From positions 62,001-126,000 of the forward strand of contig CAVSRC010000019.1 of the NCBI GenBank assembly GCA_963730325.1: 64,000 bases of DNA, written 5' to 3'. The notes under the pieces were generated by a model, which worked only from the letters and a program-made list of their open reading frames with translations, ran no database searches and was not told the origin of the DNA. Shown here in pieces: positions 46,101-55,079 of the stretch. A program made the position numbers and the translations under genes. Position 1 is the stretch's first letter. Each line of letters starts with the position of its first letter. The DNA comes from CAVSRC01 sp963730325 (GTDB taxonomy: Bacteria; Pseudomonadota; Alphaproteobacteria; Rhizobiales; Kaistiaceae).

Positions 46101-46163
46101 ATTGTGTTCCCGCGCCCCGCGGATCGAAATGAACTTGCCCGGGGCAGGGCGATTGTCGGCCAT
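43154..46163 (-). CDS. uvrA: Excinuclease ABC subunit A, frameshifted
   Basis: Start at 46163 (MADNRPAPGKFISIRGAREH); an upstream in-frame ATG at 46235 gives an implausible leader. The N-terminal frame covers the first ATPase (LTGLSGSGKSSLAFDTIYAE), zinc module and signature TLSGGESQRIRLASQIG up to GTRFIDVP. A second frame then carries the second ATPase half: PAEHKALEGLDW, FLPDVYVTCDVCQGKRYN and TLSGGEAQRVKLSKEL. The break lies near 44229-44236, where dropping one C in CCGCGCC restores DVPAVRRPPQKGK. Intact, it would be about 1,000 residues, normal for UvrA in nucleotide excision repair. A sequence error is likely. Confidence 0.9.
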
Positions 46164-46437
46164 GGCACGCTGTTCCGAAGGGGAGTTGCGGCGTCGGCCG
46201 CTCCCCGAACTTATGCTCTTGGGCGTCCGAGACAAGCGGCGGCCTCTCCTCGTCCAACAGGAAATGCAGGCAGGCGATTCAGTCTGCTGCCAGTCTTGTC
46301 AGGAGAGCGGCGGCATGGCAAGAACAAAAGAGGAACATACGGCGTGACCCTGCGCCCCGCGCAGGTTGCAGATCGACAGGCGCGCGCGGCCCGATCTACG
46401 CTAGAACGGGGTCGGCGACGAGGGATGGGGCAGAGGC

Positions 46438-48249
46438 ATGCAGGAGAAGGGCGGGACACCGGCCGGTCTCAGCGGCGACGCGATTGCGGCGGTGGCGGTG
46501 GCGGCGTGTTTCGTGGCCTATCTCTGGCGCTATCTGCCGGTCGTCCCCGGCTCCGGGACGATTGCCGACGATTACGGGCTGCATCTTCCCAACCTTTTGG
46601 CCGGCTATTTCCATTTCCTGGCGAACGGACCGTTCAGCGTGCCGTGGTTCAGCCCGGCCGAGTGCGGCGGGGTGCCGTTCCTCGCCGATCTCAACGTCGC
46701 CTATTATTCGCTGCCGCAGGTGCTGAGCTTCATCACCGATCCCGCCAATGCGGTCAGGGCGACCTTCGTGGTGTTCGCAGCCCTCGGCACGGCGGGCTTC
46801 TACCTGCTGCTCAGAACCCGGTTCGGCGCATCGCCATGGGCGGCGGCGACGGCGGCCGTGCTGTTCCTGTTCAACGGGTTCTTCGCGGTGCGCATGGAGG
46901 TCGGCCACCTGACGTTCCATCCCTTCATGCTGGCGCCGTGGATCGCCTGGGCGGCGCTGCTGCCGGCGCGTGGGGAGGCGGCGTGGACGGGACGGCGGGC
47001 GGTGCTCGCCACGGTGACGGTCGGGGCGATCTTCGCCTACCAGTTCGAAGCCGGCATGCAGCACATCATCATACCGGTGGCGCTGGCGACGGCCGTCATC
47101 GTCATCGTGCACGGGCACCTGCGCGGCTACGCCTGGCAGCCATGGGCGGTTCTGGGTCTCGGCGCCGTGCTTTCGGCGGGCCTGTCGGCGCAGCGGCTGG
47201 CGGCGGCGATCGCATTTCTCGATGTGTTTCCGCGCGACCTTTATCCGCTGCCGGGCTTCGACAGCGTCGCGGACGCGATCGAGATCGCAGGTCTGTCGCT
47301 CTTCTGGCACCCGCCCTATGCCGCCGCGATGATGGCGCTGAGGAACTTCATCTGGGTCCTTGAATGGCACGAATGGGCCTTCGGCGTCGGGCCGGCGACG
47401 CTTGCGCTGCTGGTTGCCGGCGGCGGGGCGCTCCTGCGTGCGGCTGGTGAGCGGCAAGGCGACTGCGCCGGCCGGTGAGCGCTCTGGCGGTGCATGGCCG
47501 CGGTCGTGCTCGCCGTGGCGATCCCGATTGCGCTCAATATCTACACGCCCGGCTGGAACGACTTTCTGAAAGGGCTGCCGGTGTTGGGAGAGAGCGTGAC
47601 GCTGGCGCGCTGGTTCGTCCTGTTCATCCTGCTTGCCGTGTTCGGCGCGGCGCTGGCGGTCGATCGCCTGGCGCGCTCGTCGATGGTGGCGGCGGCGATC
47701 TTCCTCGTGGTGGCGGTCGCCACGGTCTGGTGGCACGCGGCGGAGCCCAGTCAAGTGTCGCGCGGCTATCACAGCGCGCCCATCGAGGGCGCCTGGCACG
47801 AGGCGGCCGCCATGGGCGTTCGGCCGATCACCGAGGTCAAAGGCAAGGTGCAGTCAAGCGCCGTCCCGACCTACATCGACCGCAACAACGCGATGGTCGA
47901 TGGAGGTTCGGAGATCTTCTGCTATCAGCCGATGTTCGGGTACCAGCTTGAGGATTTCCCGCGCAAGGATTTGCAGGCCGGACCGATTCTGACGCCGACG
48001 GCGGGCGGCAGACTGAACCTCAAGGATCCGAGCTGCTATCTCTTCCCGAAAGAGAACCGCTGCGCGCCCGGCGACCAGTTCCGCGCCGACCAGGAGACGG
48101 CGATGCTGCAATTCGCGGCCTATCGGGCGTTTCCCTTCCAGCGGTCCACGGTGCAGACCGTGGCCGACTGGACCAATCTCATCGCGCTCATCGCGTCGCT
48201 GCTGGCGGTTGTCGGCGCGCTCGTCTGGCGCCCGCGGAAAACGGGTTGA
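46438..48249 (+). pseudogene. Multi-pass membrane protein (GT-C-like) with an in-frame TGA
   Basis: A single frame of 603 codons, interrupted only by TGA at 47476-47478 (codon 347). GGGGCAGAGGC precedes the ATG. It encodes about ten transmembrane helices with an early lumenal/periplasmic loop (SGTIADDYGLHLPNLLAGY, then PWFSPAECGGVPF), a layout like GT-C glycosyltransferases or YfhO-type proteins. The helices resume directly after the stop (MAAVVLAVAIPIALNIY), followed by a large soluble segment and a final helix. CGA to TGA would explain the stop. The gene is an inactivated or misread membrane enzyme; function is unproven. Confidence 0.6.
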
Positions 48250-48286
48250 AAGGCGCGATGCGCAAGAACGCGGAAGGTGGCTGACC

Positions 48287-49402
48287 ATGAGTGACATGAC
48301 GGCGCGCGTCGACGAAACCATCGACGCAGCAATCGCCAACCGCAAGCTCGTGGGCACGGCGATCCTGATCGCGGTCGACGGCAAGACGGTCTATCGCGGT
48401 ATCAAGGGCCATCTCGACCGCGAGGCCGGCATTGCGATGCGTGAAGACGCGATCTTCCGCCTGGCGTCGGTGACCAAGCCGATGGCTGCCGCGACCGCTC
48501 TTGCGCTGATCGAGCGCGGCAAGCTCGGCCTCGACGACCCGGTGACGCGCTATCTGCCCGACTTCCGGCCGAGGCTTGCCGACGGGAGCGCGCCGGAAAT
48601 CCGCATCCACCACCTCCTGACCCATACGGCCGGCTTCGCCTACCCAACGCCGGAACGGGGCGATCCCTACACGGCGCTGGGCATTTCCGGAGGGCTCGCC
48701 GAACCCGGGCGCAGCATGGAAGACAATCTCGCCCGCATCGCCCGGGCGCCGCTGTTCTTCGCCCCAGGAACGGCGTGGCGCTACGGCGTCAGTATCGACG
48801 TTCTCGGCGCGGTCATGGCGAAGGTGCATGGCGACTTCCCGGACGCGGTCGCGACGTACCTGACGCGGCCGCTGGGGATGACCGACACGGCATTCCGCGT
48901 GATCGACAAGGCGCGGCTCGCGGTGCCTTACGGCGACGCCACGCCGGAGCCGGTGCGCATGGGCGACCCCCACACCGTTCCGGATGGCACCATCTTCTCG
49001 CCGAGCCGCGTCCTCGACGAGACCTCGTTCGCGTCGGGGGGCGCCGGGATGGCCGGGACGGTTGGCGATTTCCTGACGTTTCTGGAGGCGATCCGCACCG
49101 GCGGCGGACCGATCCTGAAGCCGGAGACGGTGGCAATGGCGACCCGGAACCAGATCGGCGATCTGCCGCGCGAGGAAAAGGATGCCGGCTGGCGCTTCGG
49201 CTATCTGAGCGCCGTGCTGACCGACCCGAAAGCCGCCAGGACCGCTCAGTCGACCGGCACGCTGCAATGGGGCGGCGCCTGGGGCCATTCGTGGTTCATC
49301 GACCCGGCGGCGAGGATTTCGGTCGCGGCCTTCACCAACACCGCCATGGAAGGCTGCACCGGCCAGTTCACCTTCGACCTTCAGCAGGCTGTCTACCGGT
49401 AG
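48287..49402 (+). CDS. Serine hydrolase, beta-lactamase class C family
   Basis: A 371-residue penicillin-binding-like hydrolase. The SxxK motif is in LASVTKPMAAATAL, the YxS/N tyrosine in WRYGVSIDVLG, and the third motif region is near WGGAWGHSWFIDP. No signal peptide is seen, so it is probably cytosolic and more likely an esterase than a beta-lactamase. Ogt follows after six bases, suggesting one transcript. Confidence 0.8.
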   Translation: MSDMTARVDETIDAAIANRKLVGTAILIAVDGKTVYRGIKGHLDREAGIAMREDAIFRLASVTKPMAAATALALIERGKLGLDDPVTRYLPDFRPRLADGSAPEIRIHHLLTHTAGFAYPTPERGDPYTALGISGGLAEPGRSMEDNLARIARAPLFFAPGTAWRYGVSIDVLGAVMAKVHGDFPDAVATYLTRPLGMTDTAFRVIDKARLAVPYGDATPEPVRMGDPHTVPDGTIFSPSRVLDETSFASGGAGMAGTVGDFLTFLEAIRTGGGPILKPETVAMATRNQIGDLPREEKDAGWRFGYLSAVLTDPKAARTAQSTGTLQWGGAWGHSWFIDPAARISVAAFTNTAMEGCTGQFTFDLQQAVYR

Positions 49403-49408
49403 GTTCCC

Positions 49409-49933
49409 ATGCCTGAGACTGACGAGCGCTATTGCCTGTTCGACACGGCCTTCGGCCTCACCGGCATCGCCTGGGCAGCCGGCGGACTGACGCGGGTGCA
49501 GCTTCCCGAAGCCGATGTCGCGGAGACGCGGGCGCGGCTGGAGAAGGGCGGCGCGGTGGAGAGCGAGCCGACTCCGGCGGCGGCGGCCGCGATGGCGGCG
49601 CTCAGGGCCTATTTCGACGGGGTGGAGACCGACTTCGCGGACCTCCCGGTGGTGCTGCCCGCCGATATCAGCGACGAGCGGCGGCGCATCTACGACGCCA
49701 CGCGCGCGCTCGGCTGGGGCGAGACGGCGAGCTATGGCGCGGTGGCGAAGCAGGCCGGACTGCCCGGCGGGGCGCGGGCGGTGGGCCAGGCGATGGCGGC
49801 CAATCCGCTGCCCATCGTCATCCCCTGCCACCGGGTGGTCGGGGCAGGCGACAGGCTCGGCGGCTTCTCCGCCTATGGCGGCGTGCTCACCAAGGAGCGG
49901 CTGCTGGTGCTGGAGAAGGCGCGGCTGCTGTAG
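49409..49933 (+). CDS. ogt: Methylated-DNA-[protein]-cysteine S-methyltransferase
   Basis: A 174-residue suicide repair protein transferring alkyl groups from O6-alkylguanine to its cysteine. The acceptor C140 is in IVIPCHRVVGAGD, and the helix-turn-helix arginine region is GETASYGAVAKQAG, then GGARAVGQAMAANPLP. No AraC-type Ada domain is attached, so it is the Ogt/MGMT form. Confidence 0.93.
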   Translation: MPETDERYCLFDTAFGLTGIAWAAGGLTRVQLPEADVAETRARLEKGGAVESEPTPAAAAAMAALRAYFDGVETDFADLPVVLPADISDERRRIYDATRALGWGETASYGAVAKQAGLPGGARAVGQAMAANPLPIVIPCHRVVGAGDRLGGFSAYGGVLTKERLLVLEKARLL

Positions 49934-49958
49934 GCGGACGCAACCCTCCTGACACGTC

Positions 49959-49978
49959 CTGACACAGTGCTGTGACAG
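49959..49978. promoter_or_regulatory. Dyad-symmetric site downstream of ogt
   Basis: CTGACACAG-TG-CTGTGACAG-like symmetry: 16 of 20 positions pair as inverted halves (CTG-n-CACAG / CTGTG-n-CAG). It lies in the 311-bp ogt-MFS gap, about 140 bases before the ECF-type promoter. It may be an operator or a weak terminator; no bound factor is known. Confidence 0.3.
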
Positions 49979-50095
49979 GGTGCATTGCGGCCATCGGGGA
50001 AGGATGCGATGGGCGCATGGCCGTGATGAACGGGATGCTCCTGGCCGTCGGCCAGCATCGCCCTAGTTCCTCCGGCTCGATTTTCTGACTGTCGG

Positions 50096-50122
50096 TGTCG
50101 ATTCCGCATCTCTGCGTTCGTC
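50096..50122 (+). promoter_or_regulatory. ECF42-type promoter of the MFS exporter gene
   Basis: TGTCGA (50096-50101), 17-base spacer, CGTC (50119-50122) inside CGTTCGTCA. The same arrangement occurs at 51518 and 53316. TGTCGA is the -35 element I recall for ECF42 sigma factors. About 120 bases separate it from the MFS start codon. The rest of the ogt-MFS gap holds no gene. Confidence 0.7.
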
Positions 50123-50244
50123 ATGGGAGGAAGCGCGGCGATTCGAGAACGGCGCAGCGCGACACCAGCAAGGGCGGCGGCACTTTCCGCCATGGAGACA
50201 TCAAACCGGCCGACACACGGCGGCCGCCAACGGAGTTTTCTTCC

Positions 50245-51491
50245 ATGACTTCGCGCTTCCTCCGCAATGCCGTGGTGCTTGGCCTGATTTCGGCGATCGG
50301 GCCGTTCGCCATCGACATGTATCTGCCGGCGCTGCCGACGATTGCCGACAATCTGCAGGCTTCGACGGCGGCGACGCAGATGACGCTGATGGCCTTCTTC
50401 ATCGCCTTCGGCGTCTGCCAGATCGTCTATGGGCCGGTGTCGGACATGGTGGGGCGCAAGGCGCCGCTCTATTTCGGGCTCGGCGTCTATGTGCTGGGTG
50501 CGGCCGGCTGCGCGCTGGCGCCATCGATCGGCTGGCTCATCGCCTTCCGTGCGCTCCAGGGCGTCGGCGCATCGGCGGTGATGGTCATTCCGCGCGCGAT
50601 CATTCGCGACCTGCATACCGGCGTCGAGGGCGCGCGGCTGATGGCTCTGGTCATGCTGGTGCTCTCGGTGTCGCCGATCCTGGCGCCGGTGACCGGCAGC
50701 GCATTGATCGTGCCCTTCGGCTGGCGGGCGGTGTTCGTCGCGGTGGCCGTTGTGGCGGCCGTCGCGATCGCGCTCATGGCGACGCTGCTGCCCGAGACGC
50801 TCGTTCCGGCGAAGCGGGTGCGCATCGAGCGGGCGAGCCTCGCCTCCGGCTTCAAGACGCTTTTCAGCGATCCGCGGTTCCTCGGCCTGACCTTCATCGG
50901 CGGGCTCGGCATGGCGAGCTTCTTCACCTTCCTGGCGAGCGCTTCCTTCGTCTATATCGACCATTTCGGTCTCGGCCCGACGGCGTTCTCGATCGCCTTC
51001 TCGCTGAACGCCATCGGCTTCATCGGCTCATCGCAGTTTGCCGCCTTTCTCGGCGGGCGCTACGGGCTCAGCCGGCTGGTGACGGTGTCGGTGGCGGCCT
51101 ATGCGGCGGTGCTGGCCGTGCTGCTGGCCGTGACCGTCGCCGGCGTGGACAGCCTGCCGGTGCTGATGGCCTTCCTGCTCGTCGGCTTCTCCTTCATGGG
51201 CCTGGTCATCCCGACGACCATGGTGATGGCGCTCGACGATCACGGACCGATCGCCGGCATGGCCGCGGCGCTCGGCGGAACGCTGCAGATGGTGACGGGC
51301 GCGGTGATGATCGTGATCGCCAGCGTCATCTTCAACGGCACGCCGCTGCCCATGATCGCGCTGATGACGGCATCGCCTGGGGCGCGCTGGCGCTCGCGGC
51401 GCTGACGCTGAGGCGCAGGGCAGAGGCGGAAGAGCCGCAGGAAGGTTTGGAGCCGGTCCCCGTCGAGGTGGAGGCCGAGGCGGCGGAGTAG
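50245..51491 (+). CDS. Bcr/CflA-type MFS drug exporter, frameshifted near the 3' end
   Basis: A 12-helix major facilitator. Helix 1 reads AIGPFAIDMYLPALPTIAD, typical of Bcr/CflA drug:H+ antiporters, with VYGPVSDMVGRKAPLYFG as the loop 2-3 signature. The written frame stops at 51405 with an unlikely tail (GARWRSRR). The adjacent frame gives IAWGALALAALTLRRRAEAE and an acidic end at TAG 51489-51491, completing helix 12. One missing base near 51369-51374 explains this. The ECF-type promoter upstream puts it in the sigma factor's regulon, perhaps to export a toxic compound. Confidence 0.85.
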
Positions 51492-51517
51492 GGTGGTCGA
51501 ATCCTGTCGCCCTGCCA

Positions 51518-51544
51518 TGTCGATTCCGCACGGGGCCGTTCGTC
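51518..51544 (+). promoter_or_regulatory. ECF42-type promoter of the first YciI gene
   Basis: TGTCGA (51518-51523), 17-base spacer, CGTC (51541-51544), about 60 bases before the ATG. It shares TGTCGATTCCGCA and CGTTCGTC with the site at 50096. Confidence 0.75.
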
Positions 51545-51602
51545 GTAACCTGTAAGAGCGCGGCAAAGGCCCACTCGCGGACGAGCCAGAGGAGAAAGAC
51601 CC

Positions 51603-52019
51603 ATGCGTTTCATGATGTTGGTGATCCCGAAGGGATATGAGACGGCCGAGCCCGGCACGATGCCCGACCCCGAGGCCATCGAGAGGATGACGAAATACAA
51701 CGAAAGCCTGCAAAAAGCCGGCGTCCTGCTGGCGCTGGACGGGCTGCATCCGCCGTCGATGGGCGCGCGGGTCAGCTTCAAGCGCGGCAAGGCGACAGTC
51801 AGCGACGGGCCCTTCGCCGAGGCCAAGGAAGTGCTCGGCGGCTACTGGATGATCCAGGTGGCCTCGCGCGAGGAGGCGATCGAATGGGCCAGGCGGGCGC
51901 CGATGGGCGACAATGAGATCATCGAGATCCGCCAGGTGCAGGAGATCGAGGATTTCGAGCCGAGCGAGGCGATCGACCGCGAGGCGGCGCTGCTCGACGT
52001 GCTCAACGCCGACAAGTGA
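51603..52019 (+). CDS. YciI/DGPF-domain protein 1
   Basis: A 138-residue YCII-related protein. The DGPF motif is intact (TVSDGPFAEAKEVLGGYWMI), and MRFMMLVIPKGYETAEPG is the standard start. AGAGGAGAAAGACCC precedes the ATG. DGPF proteins have a ferredoxin-like alpha+beta fold and are conserved next to ECF42 sigma factors; their biochemical role is not known. It heads a YciI-VOC-VOC-YciI gene set behind its own ECF-type promoter. Confidence 0.88.
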   Translation: MRFMMLVIPKGYETAEPGTMPDPEAIERMTKYNESLQKAGVLLALDGLHPPSMGARVSFKRGKATVSDGPFAEAKEVLGGYWMIQVASREEAIEWARRAPMGDNEIIEIRQVQEIEDFEPSEAIDREAALLDVLNADK

Positions 52020-52040
52020 CCGACGGCTGAGGACGGACGC

Positions 52041-52418
52041 ATGCTCTCCGACAAGAACGTCATGGCGACCATCGCCGTGAAGGATCTCGACGCGGCGCGC
52101 GCCTTCTATGGCGGTACGCTCGGGCTCAGCCCGAGCGGATCGCGGAGCGATGCCGTTCAGCTCTTCCGGAGCGGCAATGCGACAATCGTGGTCTATCGCT
52201 CGGACCTCGCCGGAACCAACAAGGCGACCGCCGCCACGTGGGGTCTTGGCGGTGACTTCGACGCCATCGTCGCGACGCTGAAGCAGGCGGGCGTCGGCTT
52301 CGAGCACTACGACCTGCCGGGCGGGCAAAGGGACGGCGATATCCACGTCTTCGGCGACTTCCGGGGCGCCTGGTTCAAGGACCCGGACGGCAACATTCTC
52401 CACATCAACAACGGCTGA
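52041..52418 (+). CDS. VOC-fold (glyoxalase/bleomycin-resistance-type) protein 1
   Basis: A 125-residue single VOC module pair: KNVMATIAVKDLDAARAFYG opens the first beta-alpha-beta unit and FGDFRGAWFKDPDGNILHIN closes the second, with an active-site-type glutamate position replaced by His/Asn near the end. Metal binding and substrate are not established. It is 21 bases downstream of the first YciI gene and likely co-transcribed with it. Confidence 0.82.
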   Translation: MLSDKNVMATIAVKDLDAARAFYGGTLGLSPSGSRSDAVQLFRSGNATIVVYRSDLAGTNKATAATWGLGGDFDAIVATLKQAGVGFEHYDLPGGQRDGDIHVFGDFRGAWFKDPDGNILHINNG

Positions 52419-52452
52419 GGCGCTTCCCACGCGCCGGACAAGGAACAGATCC

Positions 52453-52866
52453 ATGCAGATCAACCCCTATCTGAATTTTGCCGGCGACTGCGCCGAGGCG
52501 TTCGCCTTCTATGCGAAGCTGTTCGGCGGCACGATCGAGATGCAGATGACCCACGGCGGCTCGCCCATGGCCGACCAGGTGCCGGCCGAGTGGCACCACA
52601 AGATCATGCATATCCAGATGAAGACGGCCGACGGCTTCACCTTGATGGGCTCGGACGCGCCGCCGGCCTATTACAACAAGCCGCAGGGCTTCTTCGTATC
52701 GCTGCAGATGATGGACCCGGCGGAAGCCGAGCGCATTTACGCAGCGCTGATGAAGGGCGGCGTGGCGAGCATGGAACTGCAGAAGACATCCTGGGCGGAG
52801 CGCTTCGCCATGCTGACCGACCGCTTCGGCATCCCCTGGATCGTCAATTGCACCATGGCCGACTGA
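52453..52866 (+). CDS. VOC-fold protein 2 (PhnB-like)
   Basis: A 137-residue PhnB/3-demethylubiquinone methyltransferase-like VOC protein. MQINPYLNFAGDCAEAFAFY, LFGGTIEMQM and FAMLTDRFGIPWIVNC are characteristic. These proteins are often found with ECF sigma factors and DGPF proteins. AAGGAACAG precedes the ATG. Substrate unknown. Confidence 0.85.
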   Translation: MQINPYLNFAGDCAEAFAFYAKLFGGTIEMQMTHGGSPMADQVPAEWHHKIMHIQMKTADGFTLMGSDAPPAYYNKPQGFFVSLQMMDPAEAERIYAALMKGGVASMELQKTSWAERFAMLTDRFGIPWIVNCTMAD

Positions 52867-52940
52867 TCGCCGCGCTCTTTACGCGGCCGCCGGCCGGCGA
52901 TAGGAGGCAAAGTCTGCGTCTACCGACGGGAGGGGTCGCC

Positions 52941-53294
52941 ATGAGCTACATGCTGGTCATCGTCGAAGGGCCGGAGGACCGGCGCATCGCCGGCCGCGAG
53001 GAAGGCGAGCGGCGCTATGCGCGCATGCTGGAATATGCCGAAGGGCTGAAGCAGCGCGGCCAGCTGGTACGCGCCGAATCCCTGCTGGCGCAGGACACGG
53101 CCGTGCGTATCGCCAGGCGCAACGGCAAGGCGACCTCCGTGGACGGGCCGTTTGCCGAGGCCAAGGAGATGATCGGCGGCTTCTTCCTGCTCTCGGTCGA
53201 CAGCCAAGAGGAGGCGGTGGCCATCGCTCGATCCTGCCCGGCGGCGGAATGGGCGACGGTCGAGGTGCGCGAACTCGGCCCCTGCTTCATGTAG
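52941..53294 (+). CDS. YciI/DGPF-domain protein 2
   Basis: A 117-residue DGPF protein: MSYMLVIVEGPEDR, then TSVDGPFAEAKEMIGGFFLL and AIARSCPAAEWATVEVREL. GGGAGGGGTCGCC precedes the ATG. It is the last gene behind the 51518 promoter. Confidence 0.87.
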   Translation: MSYMLVIVEGPEDRRIAGREEGERRYARMLEYAEGLKQRGQLVRAESLLAQDTAVRIARRNGKATSVDGPFAEAKEMIGGFFLLSVDSQEEAVAIARSCPAAEWATVEVRELGPCFM

Positions 53295-53315
53295 CGACAA
53301 ATCCTCGTCGTCACT

Positions 53316-53342
53316 TGTCGATCTGCAGCCGGCCCGTTCGTC
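53316..53342 (+). promoter_or_regulatory. ECF42-type promoter of the third YciI gene
   Basis: TGTCGA (53316-53321), 17-base spacer, CGTC (53339-53342), about 50 bases before the ATG. GCCCGTTCGTCGTTC closely matches GCCGTTCGTCGTAAC at the 51518 site. Confidence 0.75.
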
Positions 53343-53391
53343 GTTCAAGCGGGCGGGCGAGACCTGCCCGAGCAGCTTGAGGAGACTCGCC

Positions 53392-53757
53392 ATGAAATTC
53401 ATGATCGTCATCAAGGGCCCGGAACTGGCCGGTCCGCCGCCGCAGCCTCTGATCGAGGCGATGGACGCCTATGCCAAGGACGCCAAGGAGGCCGGTGCCT
53501 TCGTCGAGTGGGGCGGGCTCCACCCGACCAGCGAAGGCCAGCGCGTGCGCATCAAGGGCGGCAAGCTGGTGGTCACCGACGGGCCCTTCACCGAGGCCAA
53601 GGAATTGATCGGCGGCTTCGCCATTTTCAACGTCGCCTCGCGGGAAGAAGCGCTCGATTGGGCGCGCCGCTTCATGGCGCTGCACATCGATCACTTCCCG
53701 GAATGGGAAGGCGAGGTGGAAATCCGCGAGATGTTCGAGGAGCCGCCGGCCGACTGA
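53392..53757 (+). CDS. YciI/DGPF-domain protein 3
   Basis: A 121-residue DGPF protein (MKFMIVIKGPELAG, VVTDGPFTEAKELIGGFAIF). TTGAGGAGACTCGCC precedes the ATG. It lies between its own ECF-type promoter and the sigma factor gene 68 bp downstream, so the sigma factor may be auto-induced through this promoter. Confidence 0.88.
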   Translation: MKFMIVIKGPELAGPPPQPLIEAMDAYAKDAKEAGAFVEWGGLHPTSEGQRVRIKGGKLVVTDGPFTEAKELIGGFAIFNVASREEALDWARRFMALHIDHFPEWEGEVEIREMFEEPPAD

Positions 53758-53825
53758 GCGGTCGTGCGGACGGCATGCCGTGGCGCTTGCATCGTTGAGC
53801 CGGCGGTGGTCTATCGGCGGCCGCC

Positions 53826-55079
53826 ATGGCTGCCGACCTCAACAAGACCATCGACGCATTGTGGCGCATCGAATCGCCGCGGCTGATCGCCGGGCTGGCG
53901 CGCATGGTGCGCGACGTGGGGCTGGCCGAAGAGCTGGCCCAGGACGCGCTGGTGGTGGCGCTGGAACGCTGGCCGGAGACCGGCGTGCCCGACAATCCCG
54001 GCGCCTGGCTGATGGCGACGGCCAAGAACCGCGCCATCGACCGGCTGCGCCGGGCGAAGATGGCCGAACGCAAGCATGCCGAGATCGGCCGCGAGATGGA
54101 GGAAGGGTTGGACCCGACGCCCCATATCGAAGCCGCGCTCGATGACGACATCGGCGACGACCTGCTGCGGCTGGTGTTCACCGCCTGCCATCCGGTGCTG
54201 ACGACCGAAGCGCGGGTGGCGCTGACGCTGCGCCTTCTGGGCGGGCTGACCACCGACGAGATCGCCCGCGCCTTTCTGGTGCCGGAGCCGACCATGGCGC
54301 AGCGCATCGTGCGCGCCAAGCGGACGCTCGCCGACGCCAATGTCGGCTTCGAGGCGCCGCGCGGCGACGAGCTGGCGCCGCGCCTCGCCTCGGTGCTGGA
54401 AGTGATCTACCTGATCTTCAACGAGGGCTACACGGCGACGGCGGGGGAGCAGTGGACGCGGCCGCAGCTCTGCGAGGAGGCGCTCAGGCTCGGCCGCGTG
54501 CTGGCCGGGCTGGCGCCGGGCGAGCCGGAGGTGCACGGGCTGGTGGCCCTGATGGAGATCCAGGCCTCGCGGCTCGGCGCCCGCACCGGCTCCGACGGCG
54601 AACCGATCCTGCTCATGGACCAGAACCGCGCCCGCTGGGACCATACGGCCATCCGCCGCGGTCTGGCGGCGCTGGAGAGGGCCGAGGCGCTGGGCCCGCT
54701 CGGCCCCTACACGCTGCAGGCGGCGATCGCGGCCTGCCATGCCCGCTCGCCAACGGCCGAGGACACCGACTGGGCGCGCATCGCCGCGCTCTATGGGGCG
54801 CTCGCGGCGCTGCAACCCTCGCCGGTGGTCGAGCTTAACCGGGCGGTGGCGGTCAGCATGGCGGAGGGGCCGGAGGCCGGGCTTGCCATCATCGATGCGA
54901 TTGCCGGCGAGCCGGCGCTGAAGGCCTATCACCTGCTGCCGGCGGCGCGCGGCGACATGCTGGAGAAGCTCGGCCGCAAGGCCGAGGCGCGCGCCGCGTT
55001 CGAGCGCGCCGCGGCGATGACCCGTAACGAAAGCGAGCGCGCGGTGATGCTGAAGCGGGCGGCGGACTGCGGAGCATGA
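53826..55079 (+). CDS. ECF42-like RNA polymerase sigma factor with C-terminal extension
   Basis: A 417-residue sigma factor. Region 2 includes LAEELAQDALVVALERWPET and GAWLMATAKNRAIDRLRR; region 4 includes LTLRLLGGLTTDEIARAFLV, then EPTMAQRIVRAKRTL. The C-terminal ~240 residues are the helical DUF6596/TPR-like extension (FNEGYTATAGEQWTRPQLCE) of ECF42 factors, which lack classic anti-sigma partners. Three DGPF genes upstream and three TGTCGA-N17-CGTC sites fit this group. The ATGA overlap couples it to the next gene. Confidence 0.9.
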   Translation: MAADLNKTIDALWRIESPRLIAGLARMVRDVGLAEELAQDALVVALERWPETGVPDNPGAWLMATAKNRAIDRLRRAKMAERKHAEIGREMEEGLDPTPHIEAALDDDIGDDLLRLVFTACHPVLTTEARVALTLRLLGGLTTDEIARAFLVPEPTMAQRIVRAKRTLADANVGFEAPRGDELAPRLASVLEVIYLIFNEGYTATAGEQWTRPQLCEEALRLGRVLAGLAPGEPEVHGLVALMEIQASRLGARTGSDGEPILLMDQNRARWDHTAIRRGLAALERAEALGPLGPYTLQAAIAACHARSPTAEDTDWARIAALYGALAALQPSPVVELNRAVAVSMAEGPEAGLAIIDAIAGEPALKAYHLLPAARGDMLEKLGRKAEARAAFERAAAMTRNESERAVMLKRAADCGA

